A stretch of 5,810 bases of DNA, taken from NCBI GenBank assembly GCA_943325425.2, contig CALPPJ020000102.1:1-5810 (forward strand), in the 5' to 3' direction. Shown here piece after piece: positions 1-5,810 of this stretch (positions are counted from its first letter, which is position 1; the number at the start of each line of letters is the position of its first letter). This DNA comes from Bifidobacterium breve (GTDB lineage Bacteria > Actinomycetota > Acidimicrobiia > Acidimicrobiales > Ilumatobacteraceae). The position numbers were made by a program, and so were the translations under genes. Below the pieces are notes generated by a model. It saw nothing but the letters and a program-made list of their open reading frames with translations, was not told the origin of the DNA and ran no database searches.

Positions 1-1268
1 ACTGGTCCAGCAGCAAAGTTTTCACTATCGACGCGCAGCCAATCGGCGCTTCGTCCGCCGAAATAGAAGAATCCGTCTTCGTCTCGGTAGCCAAGGTCGC
101 CTGTCCAATACCAGCCATTGCGAACTCGTTCGGTGGAGGCTTCACGATTGTTGTAGTAGCCCTCAAACGAAGTGCCGCCACTTTTGCTAACGATTTCGCC
201 AATGCATTCAGGATTGACAATGGCTCCGAATTCATCGAACTGAACTCGTGGACATTCGGCATTGGTATCGGGATCAATAATCAATACCTGCCCCGCCATA
301 TCGGCTCGTTCTTTGCCGAGAGCATTCGCTGGTGTGTCGGGTGTGCGAATGATCGCAACCACACTTTCGCTTGAGCCGTACCCTTCAACTAGGTCGCAGC
401 CAAATCGTTCGAAGAAACGCTCACGATCAAGAGCGCTGGCTTCGGTGCCGAATCCAAGGCGCAATTTGTTGTGCTTGTCGTCGGCGTTCGCTGGTTGCCC
501 CAGAATGTAGGCGATGGTGCGGCCGACGTAGGTGAAATATGTACAGCCGTGTTCACGAATATCGGACATGAAGTTACTTGCCGAAAACTTTCGACGAAGA
601 ACGACGGTTGCTCCAACCGCGAGTGCGGGTCCCCAGCAAGCCATGAGTGCGTTGCCGTGAAAGAGTGGCATCGGGCAGTAGCAAACTTCTTCACTAGTAA
701 CGCCGTAAATCTGCCCAGCCCGCACGCTGGCGATAGCCATACGTTGGTTTGTGCATACCACTGCTTTGGGAGCGCTTGTTGAGCCCGAGGTAAAGAGCAG
801 GAAAAGAATGCTGTTTTCATCGGGCTCGTTTTCAGGAAGGGGCGCATTTTGATGTTGAGCAAGCAGTTTCTGATGGTCTTGTGAGTCAACGTCAATCGTG
901 TTTGCGTTTTCAACTCCCGTGTCTAAACCCTCAAGGAGTTTCATTCCAGTTTCGTCGCTGATGATTACTTGGCAATCGGTGTGTTGAATGTCGCGTTCAA
1001 GTTCGCTTCCTCGACGCGTCGGGTTAATGCCAACGATGCATGCGCCAATCAGTGCGGCACCACCAATCCAGAAGAGATATTCCGGAGTGTTTTCCAGCAA
1101 TATGCCGACATGGGGCGGGCGACCATCGGCGAGCAGGCCATTCAAAATTGATGCACGAATGGCAGACTCAGAAACAACTTCATCCCAAGAGTAGGTGCGC
1201 CCTTCAAAGATGTAGCCAGGGTGAGTATCGCCAACTCGCGCCCGAAGCAGGGAAGCGACTGTGCTCAT
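1..1268 (-). CDS. AMP-forming acyl-CoA synthetase (FadD-like), C-terminus outside window
   Basis: The frame is open from an ATG at 1268 to the window edge, giving 422 whole codons. It is an ANL-superfamily adenylating enzyme that would activate a carboxylic acid with ATP and then load it onto CoA in the cytoplasm. Motifs seen in order: the phosphate-binding loop FTSGSTSAPK at residues 159-168, with Ser where Gly is usual; the adenine-binding segment EGYGSSES at 295-302; WTGDLG at 388-393; and GRSADWLRVDSENFAAGP at 405-422, the hinge region. The last has the wording of actinobacterial FadD-type fatty or cyclic acid ligases. The catalytic lysine near the C-terminus lies beyond base 1. The start overlaps the stop of the upstream amidohydrolase by ATGA, and I see no good Shine-Dalgarno sequence before it, so translation is probably coupled. 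It is the last visible gene of a three-gene operon. The family call is firm; the substrate is unknown. Confidence 0.93.
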   Translation of the reverse strand, partial: MSTVASLLRARVGDTHPGYIFEGRTYSWDEVVSESAIRASILNGLLADGRPPHVGILLENTPEYLFWIGGAALIGACIVGINPTRRGSELERDIQHTDCQVIISDETGMKLLEGLDTGVENANTIDVDSQDHQKLLAQHQNAPLPENEPDENSILFLLFTSGSTSAPKAVVCTNQRMAIASVRAGQIYGVTSEEVCYCPMPLFHGNALMACWGPALAVGATVVLRRKFSASNFMSDIREHGCTYFTYVGRTIAYILGQPANADDKHNKLRLGFGTEASALDRERFFERFGCDLVEGYGSSESVVAIIRTPDTPANALGKERADMAGQVLIIDPDTNAECPRVQFDEFGAIVNPECIGEIVSKSGGTSFEGYYNNREASTERVRNGWYWTGDLGYRDEDGFFYFGGRSADWLRVDSENFAAGP

Positions 1269-2494
1269 GGAACGATTCGTTGAGGAAGCGGATGGCGGTA
1301 CAGCGCAGCGGCATTTTCACAACAGAACTTGCGCAGTAACTGGGGCGATAAATGACCCCACGCATCTTTCAAAATTGATTGGCTATTTGGCCAAGTGCTG
1401 TCACCGTGCGGATAATCAATTTCGACCATGATGTGATCGTCGCCGATGACGTCATGAAGATCAATGGTGGACGGATCGTCAATGGTGCAGAACCAGAAAT
1501 TGCGTCGCAAGACGTCGGCGGGACGAATATCCCAACCGGCACCGTAACCACTTCGATCCACCACATTTTCTAAACGATCAAGCAACATCGGAACCCAGCC
1601 GATTCCGCCTTCACTCATTGCAATTTTTAGGTCGGGATATTTGTATGCGTATCCGCTCCACAACCATTCGGCACACGCAGTGAGTGAAAGTTGCCCAAAC
1701 AACGTCGCGCCAAGTTGAAGCGCTGGTGCGCCTTCAGGCATTGCGTACATTCCAGAGGAGCCAACGTGTAATGAAATCACCGTGTCAGTTTCAACACAAG
1801 CCTCAATAATCGGATCCCACCAACCGCTGTAGAGACTAGGAAAGCCCACGTTGTGCGGGCGTTCTGGCAGCGTGACCGAAACAAAACCGCGTTCGGCATT
1901 ACGACGAATTTCATCGGCCCCAAGTTTGGCGGTGCCATCTGGTCCAGGAGCAAGCCAGGTGATGCCACATGGAATGATTCGCTCTGGATACTTTTGCCAC
2001 CATTCTTCGTATAGCCAATCATTCCAAGCGCGCATTGTTGCGTGTCCAACTTCTGGGTCTTTGCACGCGCTGAAAATGCGACCAGCAAAACCTGCAACTT
2101 GCGAGGGGAAGTTGAGCGAAGCCCAGCATCCGATGAGATCCATATCTTTGATTCGTTCATCGATGTCCCAACAACCGCGGCGCATATCTTCAAAACGTGC
2201 CGGCTCAAGTGATCGCAGTTCTGGTTTACGACCAACGACAGCGTTCATTCCGACTTGGCTAAAGATCTGTCCATCAAACGACCAGACTTGATGGCCGCGT
2301 TCGTTCACAATGAGTCGCGGTGCTTGCGATTGCAGTGCCATGGGAAGTCGGCCGTCAAACATGTTGGGCGGTTCAACTAAATGGTCATCTACTGAAATTA
2401 ACGTGTAGTGAATTGGCGACAACTCTGGTTCGGGCAGCAACATATCCCGATTGGTCGGTCCAATGACGTAGGTGTCAGTTTCGTTAATGCTCAT
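1265..2494 (-). CDS. Metal-dependent amidohydrolase (amidohydrolase-2, TIM-barrel family)
   Basis: Complete protein of 409 residues, typical for this family. Putative metal or catalytic residues are visible in the expected order: SVDDHLVEP at 34-42 (Asp36/His38), SLHVGSS at 241-247 (His243), MSEGG at 293-297 (Glu295), and EIDYPHGDSTWP at 358-369 (Asp360, His363). The segment CENAAALY at 392-399 matches the family's usual C-terminal N-A-x-x-L-Y motif. There is no signal peptide or membrane segment, so it is cytoplasmic. Relatives in this superfamily hydrolyse C-N or C-C bonds or decarboxylate acids (for example ACMSD- and LigW-type enzymes); many actinobacterial members are uncharacterised and sit in lipid or steroid catabolic clusters. 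The ATG at 2494 overlaps the SDR stop (ATGA), and its own TGA overlaps the ligase start in the same way. Between an SDR and a CoA ligase, a role in breaking down a cyclic or aromatic acid is plausible but inferred. Confidence 0.92.
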   Translation of the reverse strand: MSINETDTYVIGPTNRDMLLPEPELSPIHYTLISVDDHLVEPPNMFDGRLPMALQSQAPRLIVNERGHQVWSFDGQIFSQVGMNAVVGRKPELRSLEPARFEDMRRGCWDIDERIKDMDLIGCWASLNFPSQVAGFAGRIFSACKDPEVGHATMRAWNDWLYEEWWQKYPERIIPCGITWLAPGPDGTAKLGADEIRRNAERGFVSVTLPERPHNVGFPSLYSGWWDPIIEACVETDTVISLHVGSSGMYAMPEGAPALQLGATLFGQLSLTACAEWLWSGYAYKYPDLKIAMSEGGIGWVPMLLDRLENVVDRSGYGAGWDIRPADVLRRNFWFCTIDDPSTIDLHDVIGDDHIMVEIDYPHGDSTWPNSQSILKDAWGHLSPQLLRKFCCENAAALYRHPLPQRIVP

Positions 2495-3387
2495 AGCGAT
2501 TGTCCATTCATCGTTGAGATTGAGAGTAAGCGTTCGTATTCCTCATCGCCAAGTGCTTCACACAAATATTGCTGAGCATGCACGTATGTCCCGTTTTCAA
2601 TGAGAGGATCTTGGACGAGGTGCGAAATTGCAACGCCAATGACTTCAGGTGTGACGCCAGCGCGAGAGATCCATGCAAGATCTGCCCCAGAATCGAGCAC
2701 GCGCTCGGTGGCTACTAAACCAGGGTTGATATTGAGGCATCGAATTCCTTCGTGTCCGTATTCGTGCGCCAACATGTCGGCCATTCGGTGAAAACCAGCT
2801 TTTGTCGCGGCATACATCAGTGACCATCCGCCGTTGTCGGCCATTCGCTCGGGAGTGCGTTTGCCGGCATCACTTGTGATGTTGAAGATGGTGGCACGTA
2901 CGCCTGTCTGTGGATTTGCAGGATTGCGTAGTGCGTGTTGCAAGAAGGCGTGCGTGAATAAGAGGGGAGCAATGAGGTTTCCGTTGGTGCGGCGAATGAT
3001 GTCATCGGGGTCGCTTTCAGCAAAACGCACGTCGTTGCCTGGTCCGACAAAGATCGCATTGTTGACCAAGAGATCAATCTGTCCACCACCGAGATCGAGA
3101 CATCGATGAAAGGAGGGCACGACATCGCTTAAGTCCAAAATGTCGGCCTCGACCATGGCCACAGTGGCGCCGAATTCACGAGCATTGTGAGCGGTCTGCT
3201 CAAGACTTCCGACCAGAATCCGGCCCGTTGCGGGGTTGGTCGCGCTTCCTTCAACCATGGTTCGTCCGGTGATGACAAGGTCAAATCCTGATTTGGCAAG
3301 AGCGAGAGCGATTCCGCGACCGACTCCTCGGCTTGCGCCTGTAATCAACGCGACTGGGCGACGATCTTGGTTATTTGTTTGCACCAT
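2491..3387 (-). CDS. Short-chain dehydrogenase/reductase, NADP-type, DHRS1-like
   Basis: A cytoplasmic NAD(P)-dependent oxidoreductase of 298 residues counted from the ATG at 3387. Rossmann features: glycine motif TGASRGVG at 16-23, end of strand 2 VITGR with Arg42 (suggests NADP(H)), NNA at 109-111, probable catalytic Ser172, and Tyr192-x-x-x-Lys196 in YAATK, then NPG at 221-223. Two insertions are visible: a loop of about 20 residues after Arg42 (EGSATNPATGR, then SLEQTA), as I recall from DHRS1-like bacterial SDRs, and an extended Ser-to-Tyr spacing of 20 rather than about 13 residues. The frame also opens at a TTG at 3396. I prefer the ATG because a run of G lies just before it and the N-terminus is already long enough. 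It is the first gene of the operon, divergent from another SDR across a palindrome-bearing spacer. The family is firm, the substrate unknown; it probably interconverts a hydroxyl and a keto group on the compound handled by its neighbours. Confidence 0.92.
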   Translation of the reverse strand: MVQTNNQDRRPVALITGASRGVGRGIALALAKSGFDLVITGRTMVEGSATNPATGRILVGSLEQTAHNAREFGATVAMVEADILDLSDVVPSFHRCLDLGGGQIDLLVNNAIFVGPGNDVRFAESDPDDIIRRTNGNLIAPLLFTHAFLQHALRNPANPQTGVRATIFNITSDAGKRTPERMADNGGWSLMYAATKAGFHRMADMLAHEYGHEGIRCLNINPGLVATERVLDSGADLAWISRAGVTPEVIGVAISHLVQDPLIENGTYVHAQQYLCEALGDEEYERLLSISTMNGQSL

Positions 3388-3426
3388 CGCCCCCAACGGT
3401 TATCGGTCTTTGCCTAATTCCGACTA

Positions 3427-3449
3427 GTTTCTGACACGGTATCAGAAAC
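3427..3449. promoter_or_regulatory. Candidate operator: 23-base palindrome in divergent spacer
   Basis: Arms GTTTCTGA (3427-3434) and TCAGAAAC (3442-3449) are perfect reverse complements around CACGGTA. The middle is also nearly symmetric: apart from the central base there is only one mismatched pair (3435/3441). The size and symmetry fit a dimeric repressor of the TetR or GntR kind, which often governs acyl-CoA catabolism in actinobacteria. It lies about 40 bases from the start codons of both divergent SDR genes, so one regulator could silence both directions. No regulator gene is present in the window, so its identity is unknown. The short loop also permits an RNA hairpin, but there is no following T run suggestive of a terminator. 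Confidence 0.7.
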
Positions 3450-3478
3450 ATTTTGCGGGGCTTGTGGGCGCCGTGTCA
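3432..3478. repeat. Second inverted repeat: TGACACGG ... CCGTGTCA
   Basis: TGACACGG at 3432-3439, within the palindrome, recurs as its exact reverse complement CCGTGTCA at 3471-3478, immediately before the ribosome binding site of the rightward SDR. This could be an auxiliary half-site for the same regulator, or it could let the leader transcript fold and hide the ribosome binding site. Eight matching bases in such a short spacer could also be chance. Confidence 0.45.
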
Positions 3479-3480
3479 TC

Positions 3481-3486
3481 GAGGAG
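3481..3486 (+). promoter_or_regulatory. Ribosome binding site GAGGAG
   Basis: GAGGAG stands seven bases before the ATG at 3494, a near-ideal Shine-Dalgarno sequence. It decides the start of the rightward SDR against the in-frame GTG at 3464, which has no comparable site and would add ten residues of non-family sequence. Confidence 0.85.
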
Positions 3487-3493
3487 TTACGCC

Positions 3494-4387
3494 ATGGGTG
3501 CATTAACCGGAAAAGTCGCCATCGTTACTGGAGCAGGTCAGGGCGTCGGTCGTTGCCATGCCGAGCTGTTGGCTGCCGAAGGCGCCGCGGTCGTGGTGAA
3601 CGATCTCGGAGAATCAGCTGACGCCGTTGCCGCGGCGATTGTCGCTAACGGTGGGCGAGCGGTGGCTCAACGTGGCAGTGTGACCGACTGGTCGGCGGCT
3701 GAAGCTTTGGTGCAGCGGGCTATCAACGAGTTTGGTGACTTGCACATTTTGGTGAACAACGCCGGATTTATTCGTGATGCCATGAGCTTCTCGATGGAAG
3801 AGCAGCAATTTGACAGTGTGGTCTCGGTGCATTTGAAGGGTCATTTTGCGCCTGCACATTTTGCCGCGGTCTATTGGCGCAATCAAGCCAAAGTTCTTGA
3901 AGGAACTGAAGGCGGTTTGCCACAACGTCGCATCATTAACACCACCAGCGAAAGCGGTTTATTCGGTGGGCCTGGACAAGGTAACTACGGTTCGGCCAAG
4001 GGAGGCATCATTACGATGACCACCATCCTTGCTCGCGAACTCGGTCGCTACAACGTCACTGTGAACTGCATTGCTCCACGAGCGCGTACGCCAATGACTG
4101 AAGTGAACCCCAAATTTACGAAACCCGAATCTGGTTTTGATAAATACGATCCCGCCAACATCAGTCCGATGGTCGCGTTCTTGGCGAGTGATCATGCGTC
4201 AGATATCAACGCGCAGACTTTCATCGTTTTGGGTGATCAAGTACATCGCATTCGTCCAACCGAAATTGCTAACTCGTTGACAGGTGGCGACAAGCAGTGG
4301 ACCGTTGAAGGTTTGGCTGCGGCGAAGGATCAACTCTTTGGTGGTTCACCTTCTGGCGTGCCGGCTTGGGGCGGACCGCCTATGTGA
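3494..4387 (+). CDS. SDR oxidoreductase, likely MFE-type 3-hydroxyacyl-CoA dehydrogenase
   Basis: A 297-residue cytoplasmic dehydrogenase. Visible features: TGAGQGVG at 12-19; VVVND ending in Asp37, which favours NAD over NADP; NNAGF at 88-92; HLKGHF at 113-118; probable catalytic Ser152; Tyr165-x-x-x-Lys169 (YGSAK); and VNCIAPRARTPMTE at 190-203. The wording RDAMSFSM, HLKGHF and IAPRARTPMTE resembles the dehydrogenase domain of peroxisomal-type multifunctional enzyme 2 and mycobacterial Hsd4A-like proteins, which oxidise 3-hydroxyacyl-CoA in fatty acid or steroid side-chain beta-oxidation. A C-terminal part of about 50 residues after the Rossmann core (from about 247) is longer than in a minimal SDR and ends in GGPPM; such tails are usual in this subgroup. 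The start was chosen by the GAGGAG site. It is divergent from the minus-strand operon, and the shared palindrome suggests joint control. SDR assignment is firm; the hydroxyacyl-CoA role is likely but inferred. Confidence 0.92.
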   Translation: MGALTGKVAIVTGAGQGVGRCHAELLAAEGAAVVVNDLGESADAVAAAIVANGGRAVAQRGSVTDWSAAEALVQRAINEFGDLHILVNNAGFIRDAMSFSMEEQQFDSVVSVHLKGHFAPAHFAAVYWRNQAKVLEGTEGGLPQRRIINTTSESGLFGGPGQGNYGSAKGGIITMTTILARELGRYNVTVNCIAPRARTPMTEVNPKFTKPESGFDKYDPANISPMVAFLASDHASDINAQTFIVLGDQVHRIRPTEIANSLTGGDKQWTVEGLAAAKDQLFGGSPSGVPAWGGPPM

Positions 4388-4434
4388 TGTGGGCGATGTG
4401 ATGCCAGCAATGTGATTCCGGCGATGTGAATGTG
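4379..4434 (+). repeat. Four tandem copies of a 14-base unit over the SDR stop codon
   Basis: Units CCTATGTGATGTGG, GCGATGTGATGCCA, GCAATGTGATTCCG and GCGATGTGAATGTG follow each other without gaps. The hexamer ATGTGA is invariant in all four. The first unit contains the last codon and stop of the SDR (ATG TGA), so the array seems to have grown out of the gene end into the spacer. Because 14 is not a multiple of three, successive ATGTGA copies fall in different frames. No function is evident; replication slippage is the simplest origin. Confidence 0.7.
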
Positions 4435-4435
4435 C

Positions 4436-4461
4436 TGGTTGGGAAAATCAACCACCGTTTT
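4436..4461 (+). terminator. Possible weak terminator after the rightward SDR
   Basis: TGGTTG (4436-4441) pairs with CAACCA (4449-4454) around a seven-base loop, followed by CCG and TTTT (4458-4461). The stem is short and the T run small, so this is a weak candidate. It sits in the spacer between convergent genes, where terminators for both strands would be expected. The rest of the spacer holds a G6 run flanked by two GTTTTCG copies and no recognisable gene. Confidence 0.4.
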
Positions 4462-4495
4462 CGGGGGGTTTTCGCGCCCAACAGACTTGGAGGGG

Positions 4496-5146
4496 TCAGT
4501 GAGGGGCGCCGAATTGGCGGTCGCCGGCGTCGCCGAGTCCGGGCACGATGAATGCATTCTCATTGAGGCGCTCATCGATTGATGCGGTAAAGATTCGCAA
4601 ATTCAATCCTGTTGTTTTCAAGAACTCAATTCCCTCGGGAGCAGCTAACACGCAGATGACCGTGATCGGTCCGGTTGGATTGCGTTCCATTAACAACTCG
4701 CAGGCATGAGCAAGTGAACCGCCTGTTGCCAACATGGGGTCGAGGACGAAACAGGTACGACCAGCCAAGGTCTCGGGCAACTTGTTGACGTACTGCTTGG
4801 GCTCAAAAGTCTTCTCATCACGGCTGACGCCGATGAATCCGACATCGGCGTTCGGCATGAGTTCTTGTGCAGCGTGAACGAAACCAAGGCCGGCTCGAAG
4901 CACGGGGATCACGACAGGTTGGGTGCTGAGGACACGGCCTGAAGTTTTGGTCAGAGGAGTCTGAACCGTGATTTCGGTCGTTGGCAGGTCGCGAGTGGCT
5001 TCGGCGAGCAGCAAAGTGCCCACGCGTTCAAGTTCTTGGCGGAAGAGGGCGTTGGGGGTTGAAACGTCACGAATACGCGTCAGGGAATCTGCGATCAGTG
5101 GGTGGTTGACGACGGTGACTTCGATGGTGCCTGGGGTTTGAGCCAT
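4496..5146 (-). CDS. upp: Uracil phosphoribosyltransferase
   Basis: Converts uracil and PRPP to UMP and pyrophosphate in pyrimidine salvage, in the cytoplasm. The protein has 216 residues from the ATG at 5146, close to the usual 208 or so. It shows the family landmarks: PVLRAGLGFV at 81-90, the PRPP-binding loop LDPMLATGGS at 135-144, LAAPEG at 167-172, TASIDERLNENAFIVPGLGDAGD ending at 209 (uracil pocket), and a C-terminal RQFG. An in-frame ATG at 5164 overlaps the add stop by one base (TGATG) and would add six residues. I chose 5146 because it gives a family-like N-terminus and has AGGTG just upstream, though the spacing is tight; 5164 remains possible given the coupling. It follows add in the same direction, forming a nucleobase salvage operon. 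Identification is secure. Confidence 0.96.
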   Translation of the reverse strand: MAQTPGTIEVTVVNHPLIADSLTRIRDVSTPNALFRQELERVGTLLLAEATRDLPTTEITVQTPLTKTSGRVLSTQPVVIPVLRAGLGFVHAAQELMPNADVGFIGVSRDEKTFEPKQYVNKLPETLAGRTCFVLDPMLATGGSLAHACELLMERNPTGPITVICVLAAPEGIEFLKTTGLNLRIFTASIDERLNENAFIVPGLGDAGDRQFGAPH

Positions 5147-5163
5147 ACACCTATTGTCGCGCA

Positions 5164-5810
5164 TCAGCGGTCGTTTGACCCCATAGCAACTTCGGCTTTC
5201 AAAAGGGCATAGCGGGGCTTCACGAGGCCGTTAATGATGCGTAGGCGCTCAGGGAAGGGTGCAAAGGCACTCTTCATGGCATTGAGGGTCAGCCACTCAA
5301 AGTCTTCAAGGCCCCAGTCGAAGGCATCGGCCAATTGCACGAACTCTTTGGTCATGCTGGTGTCGCTCATGAGGCGGTTATCGGTGTTGACCGTGACCCT
5401 GAAACGCAGACGTCGCAGCATCCCGATCGGGTGTTCGGCGATTGAACCGCAGACCCCAGTATTCACATTGCTTGTGGGGCACAGTTCCAGCGGAATTCGG
5501 CGATCGCGAACATAGGCCGCCAAACGACCGAGGGTCTCGGACCCGACTGCTCCGGTGATGTCGTCGACAATACGTACGCCGTGTCCGAGGCGCTCGGCGC
5601 CACACAACTGCACGGCTTCCCAGATGCTGGGTAGACCAAATGCTTCACCTGCGTGAATCGTCGAGTGAAAGTTTTCGCGTTGAACGTGGTTGAAGGCCTC
5701 GAGGTGACGAGTCGGTGGGTGTCCTGCTTCAGCTCCGGCGATATCGAAACCCACAACCCCACGGTCGCGCCAACGAACTGCAAGGTCGGCAATTTCAAGA
5801 CTGCGGCGTG
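5164..5810 (-). CDS. add: Adenosine deaminase, N-terminus outside window
   Basis: Zinc-dependent hydrolytic deamination of adenosine (or deoxyadenosine) to inosine in purine salvage. The visible 214 codons are the C-terminal portion of a protein usually about 340-370 residues long; the frame is open to the right edge, in the frame starting at base 5808. Counting from there: VVGFDIAGAE at 18-27, the catalytic HAGE at 52-55 (His and Glu), RLGHG at 73-77, LCPTSNV at 109-115, and VNTDNRLMS at 140-148, whose Asp143 is the expected zinc ligand. Asn144 replaces the second Asp of the classic NTDD motif; to my recollection this NTDN form is common in actinobacterial enzymes. The N-terminal HxH zinc motif is beyond the window. 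The TGA at 5166-5164 touches an in-frame ATG of upp, so the two genes are probably co-transcribed. Confidence 0.95.
   Translation of the reverse strand, partial: RRSLEIADLAVRWRDRGVVGFDIAGAEAGHPPTRHLEAFNHVQRENFHSTIHAGEAFGLPSIWEAVQLCGAERLGHGVRIVDDITGAVGSETLGRLAAYVRDRRIPLELCPTSNVNTGVCGSIAEHPIGMLRRLRFRVTVNTDNRLMSDTSMTKEFVQLADAFDWGLEDFEWLTLNAMKSAFAPFPERLRIINGLVKPRYALLKAEVAMGSNDR

Noticed and set aside
389..913. 174-codon open frame on the minus strand
   Set aside because: It lies in another frame of the same strand inside the acyl-CoA synthetase, whose motifs are all in the frame beginning at 1268; the translation has no recognisable domain.
1851..2291. 146-codon plus-strand open frame
   Set aside because: It is antisense to the amidohydrolase, low in complexity and without domains; it is explained by codon bias of the real gene.
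3464..3493. GTG start at 3464 for the rightward SDR
   Set aside because: The ATG at 3494 has GAGGAG at ideal spacing and gives the normal SDR N-terminus; the longer form adds residues unlike the family and would translate through the inverted half-site.
3388..3493. Specific -35/-10 promoter hexamers in the divergent spacer
   Set aside because: Promoters for both directions must be here or nearby, but no pair of hexamers with proper spacing stood out; TAGTTT at 3425 lacks a convincing partner.
4507..4519. CGCC-GAATT-GGCG hairpin as a terminator
   Set aside because: It lies inside the upp coding sequence (C-terminal RQFGAP codons), has only four-base arms and no T run on either strand.
5380..5385. 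Loss of the second Asp in the adenosine deaminase NTDD motif as inactivation
   Set aside because: The NTDN-RLMS form is, to my recollection, normal for actinobacterial adenosine deaminases, and the other catalytic residues are intact.
5463..5798. 111-codon minus-strand open frame near the right edge
   Set aside because: It overlaps add in a different frame, while add shows all the expected catalytic motifs.

Overview
The window looks like chromosomal DNA from an actinomycete. By eye the G+C content is only modestly above one half. The adenosine deaminase carries the NTDN-R-L-M-S form of its metal motif, the amidohydrolase is of the actinobacterial D-D-H / D-Y-P-H type, and one dehydrogenase resembles actinobacterial MFE-type hydroxyacyl-CoA dehydrogenases. 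A moderate-G+C Acidimicrobiia-like lineage fits best, but this is an inference from protein style and has not been tested.

Left part (1-3387, minus strand): a tightly packed three-gene unit read leftwards, consisting of an SDR oxidoreductase, then a metal-dependent amidohydrolase, then an AMP-forming acyl-CoA synthetase that runs off the left edge. Both internal junctions are 4-base ATGA overlaps, so the three proteins are almost certainly co-transcribed and translationally coupled. Centre (3388-3493): a 106-base divergent spacer holding a 23-base near-perfect palindrome, plus a further inverted copy of its core next to the ribosome binding site of the rightward gene. This looks like the operator of a dimeric regulator controlling both directions. 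Right of it (3494-4387, plus strand) is a second SDR with features of actinobacterial 3-hydroxyacyl-CoA dehydrogenases. Taken together the four genes read as a small acid-catabolism cluster: CoA activation, hydrolysis or decarboxylation, and two dehydrogenations. The two SDRs appear to differ in cofactor preference (NADP-like versus NAD-like). The substrate cannot be read from the sequence.

The convergent spacer (4388-4495) begins with a four-copy 14-base tandem repeat that overlaps the SDR stop codon, followed by a weak hairpin with a short T run. Right part (4496-5810, minus strand): a nucleobase salvage pair, adenosine deaminase (add, missing its N-terminus beyond the right edge) followed by uracil phosphoribosyltransferase (upp). 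This is ordinary housekeeping, unrelated to the catabolic cluster.

No RNA genes, insertion sequences, CRISPR arrays or phage genes were seen. The most interesting points are the shared divergent operator with its catabolic cluster, and the stop-codon tandem repeat.
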